From an uncultured beta proteobacterium (GTDB lineage Bacteria > Pseudomonadota > Gammaproteobacteria > Burkholderiales > Burkholderiaceae), in contig CAIYZI010000599.1 of the NCBI GenBank assembly GCA_903930665.1, positions 1 through 5,713 on the forward strand: a stretch of 5,713 nucleotides of DNA, in the 5' to 3' direction. Below, piece by piece: positions 1-5,423 of this stretch (positions are counted from its first letter, which is position 1; each line of letters starts with the position of its first letter). The notes beneath the pieces are model-generated. The model was not told the origin of the DNA. It searched no databases and saw only the letters and a list, made by a program, of their open reading frames with translations. The position numbers and the translations under genes were made by a program.

Positions 1-79
1 AAAAGAATTTATGGAGCGTCAGCGTATTCAAATGAATATTGAGGCAGATTCAAGCAAGTCTCAAGGGCGTCTTTTGTAG
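1..79 (+). CDS. hprK: HPr kinase/phosphorylase, C-terminal end (partial, 5' cut by window)
   Basis: Reading codons from base 2 gives 25 residues (KEFMERQRIQMNIEADSSKS, then QGRLL) and a TAG stop at 77-79; base 1 ends the preceding codon. The F-hERQR-h-M pattern matches the extreme C-terminus of proteobacterial HPr kinase/phosphorylase, which phosphorylates or dephosphorylates a serine of HPr in the PTS. The catalytic P-loop and HPrK signature lie upstream, outside the window, so the call rests on the tail sequence and on the neighbour: hprK directly before rapZ is a known betaproteobacterial arrangement. Only 1 nt separates its stop from the rapZ ATG, implying one transcript and probable translational coupling. 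The polar last dozen residues are typical of a variable tail. Confidence 0.82.
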   Translation, partial: KEFMERQRIQMNIEADSSKSQGRLL

Positions 80-80
80 T

Positions 81-971
81 ATGCAAATTAATCTGATTAC
101 CGGGATATCCGGCTCAGGTAAATCGGTAGCGCTACGAGCTTTCGAAGATGCGGGCTATGACTGCGTCGACAATCTCCCCGTCTCCCTCCTGGAAAGTCTT
201 ATTACAACCCTAGTAGCTGAGAAAAGTGAACGAGTCGCGGTTGCTATCGACGCTCGGCGCGGCCAGTCCATAGCGGAACTGCCGCTCATTCTAGAAAACC
301 TACGACGCACTCATGAAGTGCGAATTCTGTTTCTCAATGCCGACACTAATACCTTGGTGCAGCGTTTTTCAGAGACGAGGCGTCGTCATCCCCTATCCGC
401 TAACAAAAAGCAATCGCAATCCGCTACCTTGATCGAGGCTATTGATAAAGAGCGTAACTTGCTGGAGCCTTTGCGCTTTCAAGCGCACAGTATCGATACC
501 AGCAATCTGCCAGCGCATGCTTTACGCTCCTGGATTCAGGATTTACTTAAAGATAAGCCTTTAGGTCTTACCGTTGTATTTGAATCCTTTGGATTTAAAA
601 AGGGCGTTCCCAGCGAAGCAGATTTGGTATTTGATGCGCGTTGCTTGCCCAACCCACATTACGACAAAATATTACGTCCATTAACAGGCAAAGACAAAGC
701 TGTTCAAGAGTTTCTGGAAATCATTCCCGAGGTGATCAGCATGGAATCGGATATCACAAAGTTCATTGAAAAATGGCTGCCGCATTACATTGCTGATGGT
801 CGGAGTTATTTAACAGTAGCGGTAGGCTGCACTGGCGGACAACATCGCTCTGTATATCTGGTAAATCGTCTTCGTGAACATTTTCAAGCTCAAAAAGAGT
901 TAAGCGCCTTACAAATTAATTTTTTAGATCGTCATCGCGAACTAGATTCAATCCCTGTAAAAGCATCTTGA
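81..971 (+). CDS. rapZ: RapZ-family P-loop nucleotide-binding regulator (YvcJ/RapZ)
   Basis: This 296-aa protein is close to the family's usual 280-300 aa. Visible features are the Walker A GISGSGKS at residues 8-15, AIDARR at 55-60, RRHPL at 101-105, SFGFKKGVP at 169-177, the family signature FDARCLPNP at 184-192, TGKD at 202-205 and the C-terminal GCTGGQHRS at 249-257, part of the metabolite-sensing domain that binds glucosamine-6-phosphate in E. coli RapZ. In E. coli it delivers the sRNA GlmZ to RNase E and controls GlmS; that sRNA system is not expected in betaproteobacteria, so the target here is unknown. The ATG at 81 is chosen because the family begins just before the P-loop; an in-frame TTG at 39 would add 14 unconserved residues inside hprK. 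AAGGG at 63-67 is a distant SD candidate. The C-terminus lacks the lysine/arginine tail of E. coli RapZ. Its last 56 nt overlap the 3' end of mutY on the other strand. Confidence 0.95.
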   Translation: MQINLITGISGSGKSVALRAFEDAGYDCVDNLPVSLLESLITTLVAEKSERVAVAIDARRGQSIAELPLILENLRRTHEVRILFLNADTNTLVQRFSETRRRHPLSANKKQSQSATLIEAIDKERNLLEPLRFQAHSIDTSNLPAHALRSWIQDLLKDKPLGLTVVFESFGFKKGVPSEADLVFDARCLPNPHYDKILRPLTGKDKAVQEFLEIIPEVISMESDITKFIEKWLPHYIADGRSYLTVAVGCTGGQHRSVYLVNRLREHFQAQKELSALQINFLDRHRELDSIPVKAS

Positions 972-2058
972 TCGGCTGCGGCAAGCCATAAGCCCCTAAG
1001 CTTTGTAGTGATATCCATCGTAAGTCTGAATTAGCAAAATTGCTAGGATCTTTGATATGAACTTCCCAGATTTGCATCCATAAACGTCGGTGCGTAAAAA
1101 CATGCTTTATCTGCGGTCCACGTTGGATTTTCTGACACTGTTTTTGTAATGCTTTGGCCTTCTCGGGCAATATTCGTTCAAAGAGTTCAGCGCTTTTTAG
1201 CTCTTTAGCATGCTCGCCGCTACTTTTGGCTCGCCAAACAGACTCAGGTAATGACCATAACCCACCCCAAATGGCTTTGCTGGGACGTTTTTGCAAAAGC
1301 ATTGAATCACCGTGTCGCAATAAAAGCATATCGCAATCAAATTCAGGTGACTTTGCTTTAATCACCTTTTTTGGAAAAGAAAGCACTTGATCACTTAAGT
1401 TGGCCTGGCAATTTTTTGCGAATACGCATTTTTGTAAACCACTAAGGCACACTGGTTTACGAGCCGAACACCAGGTTGCGCCAAAATCCATTAATGCCTG
1501 GGTGTAGATGGGCATCTCTTCTGATTTTTTAGGGAGCAGTTCTATGGCCAACTCCCATAACCGACTCTCAAATACTTTTTCTTGTAACGTACCCTCAATG
1601 GCAAAGATTCTAGCCAAAATACGCTTCACGTTCGCATCCAAAATGGGGGCGCGTTCATGAAATGCAAAAGCTGCAATTGCTCCAGCCGTTGATCTACCGA
1701 TACCCTTTAACTGCTCAAGCAATACAGGATCTTTTGGGAACTGCCCCGAAAAATCCACCATCACTTGTTTTGCGCAAGCATGCAAGTTGCGCGCACGTGA
1801 GTAATAACCAAGACCAGCCCACTCCGCCAATACCTCATCTATATCTGCAGCAGCCAATTTCTTGACGGTAGGAAAGCGCTTCATGAAACGTGGGTATCGC
1901 TCCAATACCGTTGCCACTTGAGTTTGCTGCAACATGATTTCAGAAACCCATACCGCATAGGGATCACGGTTACCTTGCCAAGGTAAGCCATGACGGCCAT
2001 CTACAGCATGCCAAGAAATTAACTTTTTTGAAAATTCCAAAATTAGCGCTTTTGACAT
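916..2058 (-). CDS. mutY: A/G-specific adenine DNA glycosylase MutY
   Basis: The 380-aa protein removes adenine mispaired with 8-oxoguanine. It shows the catalytic Glu40 in VSEIMLQQTQV (38-48), AGLGYYSRARNLH (81-93), the helix-hairpin-helix LKGIGRSTAGA (117-127), the catalytic Asp141 in ILDANVKR, and QALMDFGATWC (187-197). A NUDIX-like 8-oxoG recognition domain follows, with LLQKRPSKAIWGGLW (254-268) and the FTH motif at 321-323. Cysteines C197, C204, C211 and C217 form the Fe-S motif, but with spacing X6-X6-X5 instead of the usual X6-X2-X5. The ATG at 2056-2058 lies inside the 3' end of mutM (16-nt overlap) and has no SD, so translation is probably coupled to mutM. The 3' end runs 56 nt into rapZ antisense. 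Length and domain order are normal for MutY, and there is no sign of truncation. Confidence 0.96.
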   Translation of the reverse strand: MSKALILEFSKKLISWHAVDGRHGLPWQGNRDPYAVWVSEIMLQQTQVATVLERYPRFMKRFPTVKKLAAADIDEVLAEWAGLGYYSRARNLHACAKQVMVDFSGQFPKDPVLLEQLKGIGRSTAGAIAAFAFHERAPILDANVKRILARIFAIEGTLQEKVFESRLWELAIELLPKKSEEMPIYTQALMDFGATWCSARKPVCLSGLQKCVFAKNCQANLSDQVLSFPKKVIKAKSPEFDCDMLLLRHGDSMLLQKRPSKAIWGGLWSLPESVWRAKSSGEHAKELKSAELFERILPEKAKALQKQCQKIQRGPQIKHVFTHRRLWMQIWEVHIKDPSNFANSDLRWISLQSLGAYGLPQPIKMLLQGLNLVRDDDLKN

Positions 2059-2879
2059 TGAGGACAGAAATAAGTAGAACGTTGACCTTGCACAATTTTT
2101 TTAATCGGCGTTTTGCACTCTTTGCACGGGAGATCTTTACGATCATAGGCTTTGGACTGCACCATGAAGTGGCCAGGATCGCCTTCGCTATTTACAAAAT
2201 CCTTGAGAGAGCTACCGCCAGTATCGATCGCTTTTTGAAGAATAAATCTTACGGCATGAGCCAAACGCGCACACTGTGGCTTTGTTAGCTTCCCCGCAGC
2301 TTTCGCGGGATGGATGGCTGCTAAAAATAAACTTTCCGAACAATAAATATTACCGACACCCACAACCGCTTGGCCAGCTAGCAAAAACTGTTTTACAGAG
2401 ATGCTACGACCACGGGAATGGCGATACAAAACCTCTGCTCCAAGATCACCAGAAAACTCTTCAGAAAAAGGCTCTACCCCCAACTTTTGCAATAAAACCT
2501 GATGCTCTATAGGCCCCTTAGATTTTGGGTGCCATAAGACTGCCCCAAATTTTCGAGGGTCATGTAAACGTAAACTGATCTTGCCAAAATCAAAAGTTAC
2601 CCGATCATGCACTTTCAGTGGGTCACCGCTGGGAAGCACCCGCAAGGTTCCCGTCATTCCTAAATGTAATAAAAGATAACCCGTGTCCATCTCTAAAAGC
2701 AGATACTTTCCGCGCCGCTCAATAGACCTTACCTTCTGACCTGGAAGGATTTTTTCTAATAAATTTGGTACAGGCCAACGCAAACGCCCGTCAATTACAT
2801 TGACCGCGCTAAGCGTCTGCCCCATCAAATGAGGGGAAATTCCTAATCGGGTGACTTCTACTTCCGGCAGTTCTGGCAT
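2043..2879 (-). CDS. mutM: Formamidopyrimidine-DNA glycosylase (Fpg/MutM)
   Basis: The 278-aa bifunctional glycosylase/AP lyase excises 8-oxoguanine and formamidopyrimidines. The N-terminus MPELPEVE supplies the Schiff-base Pro2 and Glu3, which also fixes the start codon because Pro must be residue 2. Other landmarks are Lys58 in RRGKYLL, the HLGMTG loop (72-77) with intercalating Met75, DPRKFG (107-112), GVGNIY (164-169), and the C-terminal zinc finger Cys252/Cys255/Cys272/Cys275 with the DNA-contacting Arg267 in GQRSTYFC. All key residues are present and the length is typical. It is the first gene of the minus-strand mutM-mutY pair, so both arms of 8-oxoG repair are made from one transcript. 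MutT, the third member of the GO system, is not in the window. Upstream, only a weak GGA stands before the ATG, and the divergent TPR-lolB gene starts about 35 nt away. Confidence 0.97.
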   Translation of the reverse strand: MPELPEVEVTRLGISPHLMGQTLSAVNVIDGRLRWPVPNLLEKILPGQKVRSIERRGKYLLLEMDTGYLLLHLGMTGTLRVLPSGDPLKVHDRVTFDFGKISLRLHDPRKFGAVLWHPKSKGPIEHQVLLQKLGVEPFSEEFSGDLGAEVLYRHSRGRSISVKQFLLAGQAVVGVGNIYCSESLFLAAIHPAKAAGKLTKPQCARLAHAVRFILQKAIDTGGSSLKDFVNSEGDPGHFMVQSKAYDRKDLPCKECKTPIKKIVQGQRSTYFCPQCQKR

Positions 2880-2900
2880 CGGTCCATTGTAGATTCGCGG

Positions 2901-2908
2901 ATTAGAAT
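2901..2908. promoter_or_regulatory. Symmetric -10-like element between divergent genes
   Basis: The octamer ATTAGAAT reads TAGAAT on the plus strand (2903-2908) and TCTAAT on the minus strand (2906-2901), each matching 5 of 6 bases of the sigma-70 -10 consensus TATAAT. It lies in the roughly 35-nt gap between the starts of mutM (minus) and the TPR-lolB gene (plus), where promoters for both operons are needed. No convincing -35 hexamer was found at 16-18 nt on either side. Spacing predicts a plus-strand transcript starting at about 2914-2916, right at the ATG. This is an inference from sequence only. Confidence 0.3.
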
Positions 2909-2914
2909 GTGCTT

Positions 2915-4405
2915 ATGACCAAATTCATACTCAAGCCACTCGTCAAAAGCCTTTTGCTTGCCACTACCATTGGACTGATCGGCTTTTCATCCACTTCGGC
3001 CTTAGCGCGCACAAATAGCCTGGAAAGTGGTGAAGCTGTATTTGAAGTTCTAGCCTCAGAAATTGCCTTGCAGCGGGGTGAGGCAGGTTTGGCGTACAAA
3101 ACCTATCTTGATCTTGCGCGCGAGCTTAATGACCCACGCTTAGCTCAAAGAGCCATGGAGATTGCCATCGCAGCGGGCGCACCTGATTTAGCGCTTCAAG
3201 CGGCACAAACTTGGGAAAGTTTGGCAGGACCCACCCAAACAAAGCCCAAAGAAGTCCTCATCACTCTCTTGATTCTGAATCAACGATGGTCCGATATTGT
3301 TCAGCCTACGATTAGTCTACTTAACCAACAAACCCCTGCCGAGCGAGAAAAAACCTTGCAGCAGTTGCAGGTATTGATGTCAAAGGCACCTGACGACTCA
3401 GGCGCGATGCTCGCTTTTTATGACATTGTGTCAACGCTTAAGCCCGAACCACAAAATCTTGGAACGCTATATACCTATGCCATGTCCGCAGAAAAGGCAG
3501 GTCACACCAATGTCATGGAGAAAACACTTCGCTCAATCTTGCGAAGAAGCCCTAACGATGTAAATAGTCTTAACGCTTTGGGTTATTCATTGGCAGATCG
3601 AAATCAAAATTTACCCGAGGCATTTAAGCTTATTAGCAAAGCACACCAACTCTCGCCAAAAGATGCTTTTATCTTGGATAGCCTAGGCTGGGTAAACTTC
3701 AGGCTCGGCAATAATTCAGTTGCCTTGCAAGATTTGCAACAAGCTTTTAATATCCAGCCCGAGGCAGATATCGCAGCGCATCTAGGAGAGGTGCTCTGGG
3801 TCATGAATCGCCCCGCTGAAGCCGAAGATATATGGCGCCAGGGTCAAAAACTCGATGCAAATAATCCCACCCTTAAAGAAACTTTACAACGCTTAAAACC
3901 CGATTGGTCACTAGTTGCACAAGCACCACAAGGCTCATGGGATGGCCGTTTTGCCGTCAAAATAACTGGCCTAACCGATAGCAAAAATCAAGGTGGTTCA
4001 GGCGGATTTACTTTGACCCAAGATGCACTCAAGGATATTTTAGAGATCCGAAATCCTATCGGCACCTCAATTGCAAAGATCACCATTACCCCTGGTGAAG
4101 CTACTTTAGAGCGCGATGGTCAAACAGTGACCGCAGTCGATGCTGACACTTTGGTTCAAAATACTTTAGGACTCCCTCTTCCTGCTCGAGGTCTATCAGA
4201 CTGGTTGCGTGGTCAAGTACGGCCTGGAAGCAATGCGAGCGTAGAACGTAACGACAAAGGCCAAGTCAGCAAGATCTCACAAGATGGTTGGAGTCTCACA
4301 TATAACTGGAGCGCCTCGAATCGTTTGGAAAAGCTCAATATGACCCGCAGTTCAAATGTGGGATCTATTGATATTCGCTTGGTATTTGATAACCCCAATG
4401 AGTGA
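2915..4405 (+). CDS. Secreted TPR protein fused to a C-terminal LolB domain
   Basis: This 496-aa protein has three parts. Residues 1-31 look like a Sec signal peptide: lysines at 3, 7 and 11, a hydrophobic core around 12-24, and an ALA cleavage site before Arg32. Residues about 40-328 are helical tetratricopeptide repeats, clearest at 219-250, 251-285 and 287-318; this matches the TPR protein encoded beside lolB in Burkholderiales. Residues about 341-494 match LolB, the factor that inserts lipoproteins into the outer membrane: SWDGRFAVKI (341-350), NPIG (380-383), TPGEATL, GLPLPARGLSDW (419-430) and DGWSLTYNW (457-465). There is no stop between the parts and no in-frame ATG, GTG or TTG near the junction (3866-3960). 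The protein contains no cysteine, so it lacks the lipobox of normal LolB. ATG 2915 is preferred; GTG 2909 is an alternative adding two residues. The end overlaps ispE by 8 nt. The LolB call is also supported by synteny with ispE, tRNA-Gln and prs. Activity as a LolB is inferred. Confidence 0.88.
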   Translation: MTKFILKPLVKSLLLATTIGLIGFSSTSALARTNSLESGEAVFEVLASEIALQRGEAGLAYKTYLDLARELNDPRLAQRAMEIAIAAGAPDLALQAAQTWESLAGPTQTKPKEVLITLLILNQRWSDIVQPTISLLNQQTPAEREKTLQQLQVLMSKAPDDSGAMLAFYDIVSTLKPEPQNLGTLYTYAMSAEKAGHTNVMEKTLRSILRRSPNDVNSLNALGYSLADRNQNLPEAFKLISKAHQLSPKDAFILDSLGWVNFRLGNNSVALQDLQQAFNIQPEADIAAHLGEVLWVMNRPAEAEDIWRQGQKLDANNPTLKETLQRLKPDWSLVAQAPQGSWDGRFAVKITGLTDSKNQGGSGGFTLTQDALKDILEIRNPIGTSIAKITITPGEATLERDGQTVTAVDADTLVQNTLGLPLPARGLSDWLRGQVRPGSNASVERNDKGQVSKISQDGWSLTYNWSASNRLEKLNMTRSSNVGSIDIRLVFDNPNE

Positions 4406-5279
4406 TGTAAATTCCTCATTGGAGCTTTTGGCGCCAGCCAAACTCAATTTATTTCTTCACATCATTGGTCGTCGTCCAGACGGCTACCACCTACTCCAAT
4501 CTGCTTTTCAATTAATTGATTGGTGCGATACGGTTAATTTGACATTAATTCCAGAAAATGAGATCCGACGAATTAACCCGATTCCTGATGTACCTCCAGA
4601 GGAAGATTTGGTCGTACGCGCAGCCAAACTTCTTAAAGACCTTGGCGGCATTAGTAGCGGCGTTGAAATTGGACTCAAAAAAGAAATTCCCATGGGAGCG
4701 GGCTTAGGGGGTGGTTCATCAGATGCAGCCAGCACTCTCATTGGCTTAAATTCTTTATGGAATCTTCGGCTTGATAAGGCAACGCTGGGCGCAGTTGGCT
4801 TAAAACTTGGAGCTGACGTGCCTTTCTTTATTTACGGAAAAAATGCCTTTGTAGAGGGGATTGGGGAGGAAATTCACGAAATATCCTTGCCAACCAGGGA
4901 CTTTTTGGTGATTTTCCCCAATAAAGGCATTAGCACGGTCAGCATTTTTAAAGACCCTCAATTGACCAGAGATCATGCTCCGATTACAATAGATCGCTTT
5001 CTTGCATCGTCATCGTTGTATCAATCAAATGATTGTCAGTCGGTAGCGATGCGGATATGTCCTGAAGTGAAGCAAGCATTAGATTGGATTGCCAAGGCAC
5101 TGCCAGAATCGGCACCTTGTATGTCTGGATCTGGAAGTAGCGTATTTACTGCCTTAGAGCCTAAGACAGAGATCGCAAAACTGGAAAATCTTTTGCAAAA
5201 TCTTCCAAAGGGATGGGTAGGTCGAATTGTTAGGGGGCTAAATAAAAATCCCGCTTACAATTTGATTTCTTCAGAATGA
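4398..5279 (+). CDS. ispE: 4-diphosphocytidyl-2-C-methyl-D-erythritol kinase IspE
   Basis: The 293-aa GHMP kinase phosphorylates CDP-methylerythritol in the MEP (non-mevalonate) isoprenoid pathway in the cytosol. It shows Lys15 in APAKLNLFL (12-20), RRPDGYH (25-31), the ATP-binding glycine/serine loop PMGAGLGGGSSDAA (98-111), Asp140 in LGADVPFF (137-144), the ND pair at 211-212, and the third GHMP motif CMSGSGSSVF (241-250). Lys15 and Asp140 correspond to the catalytic pair of the E. coli enzyme. Length is normal. The ATG at 4398 is chosen because the conserved APAKLN motif follows after eleven residues; it overlaps the TPR-LolB stop by 8 nt and has no SD, so it probably depends on translational coupling. 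An upstream in-frame extension to 4356 would lie wholly within the previous gene. The stop is only 5 nt before tRNA-Gln. Confidence 0.97.
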   Translation: MSDVNSSLELLAPAKLNLFLHIIGRRPDGYHLLQSAFQLIDWCDTVNLTLIPENEIRRINPIPDVPPEEDLVVRAAKLLKDLGGISSGVEIGLKKEIPMGAGLGGGSSDAASTLIGLNSLWNLRLDKATLGAVGLKLGADVPFFIYGKNAFVEGIGEEIHEISLPTRDFLVIFPNKGISTVSIFKDPQLTRDHAPITIDRFLASSSLYQSNDCQSVAMRICPEVKQALDWIAKALPESAPCMSGSGSSVFTALEPKTEIAKLENLLQNLPKGWVGRIVRGLNKNPAYNLISSE

Positions 5280-5284
5280 CCTGT

Positions 5285-5361
5285 AGGGGAATCGCCAAGC
5301 TGGTTAAGGCACTGGATTTTGATTCCAGCATGCGAAGGTTCGAATCCTTCTTCCCCTGCCA
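5285..5361 (+). tRNA. tRNA-Gln, anticodon UUG
   Basis: A complete cloverleaf can be folded by eye. The acceptor stem is AGGGGAA (5285-5291) with TTCCCCT (5351-5357), the D stem is GCC/GGC, the anticodon stem is CTGGA/TCCAG (5312-5316 and 5324-5328) with loop TTTTGAT, and the T stem is GAAGG/CCTTC around TTCGAAT. Anticodon TTG at 5319-5321 reads CAA, and CAG by wobble, giving glutamine. The discriminator is G5358 and the CCA end is encoded (5359-5361). The sequence closely resembles E. coli tRNA-Gln. It starts 5 nt after the ispE stop, so it is most likely cut out of an ispE read-through transcript by RNase P. Confidence 0.97.
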
Positions 5362-5373
5362 AATACTGTTGAA

Positions 5374-5406
5374 ACACCAATAAGACACCCATTCAACACC
5401 CTTTCA
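5374..5406 (+). repeat. Three 11-nt A/C-rich tandem units in the prs leader
   Basis: ACACC recurs at 5374, 5385 and 5396, exactly 11 nt apart. The second and third units, ACACCCATTCA and ACACCCTTTCA, differ at one base, and the first unit is degenerate (7 of 11 matches to the second). The units fill the centre of the 62-nt gap between tRNA-Gln and prs, which has only four G residues and no SD. A 7-bp inverted repeat, TGTTGAA (5367-5373) and TTCAACA (5392-5398), overlaps them. Function is unknown; an operator with helical phasing or an unstructured translation-enhancing leader are both possible, as is chance. Confidence 0.4.
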
Positions 5407-5423
5407 AAACTCCAAAATAGCCT

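Noticed and set aside
39..80. In-frame TTG start extending rapZ upstream by 14 residues
   Set aside because: The added residues lie inside the hprK coding end and precede the family's normal N-terminus; the ATG at 81 places the P-loop at residues 8-15 as expected.
974..987. Small hairpin GGCT-loop-AGCC just after the rapZ stop as a bidirectional terminator
   Set aside because: A 4-bp stem without a following T run on the plus strand, and only four T well downstream on the minus strand; it also lies within mutY coding sequence.
1154..1390. Open frames opposite or out of phase with mutY, mutM, TPR-lolB and ispE, such as this one
   Set aside because: They lie entirely within well-supported genes, show no recognisable domains and have composition expected of shadow frames.
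2909..2914. GTG start for the TPR-LolB gene, two codons upstream of the ATG
   Set aside because: GGA at 2899-2901 sits 7 nt from this GTG, so it cannot be excluded, but that is a weak SD, and the ATG at 2915 gives the same signal peptide with a stronger codon.
5256..5261. TACAAT near the end of ispE as a tRNA-Gln promoter
   Set aside because: It matches 5 of 6 bases of a -10, but no -35-like hexamer is found 16-18 nt upstream and the discriminator is AT-rich, unlike stable-RNA promoters. Chance match is likely.
5331..5365. 3' end of tRNA-Gln as an integration attachment site
   Set aside because: No integrase gene, direct repeat of the tRNA end or foreign-looking DNA follows; the conserved gene prs comes next.
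5367..5398. TGTTGAA/TTCAACA inverted repeat as a tRNA terminator
   Set aside because: The 7-bp AT-rich stem with an 18-nt loop is weak and is not followed by a T run.
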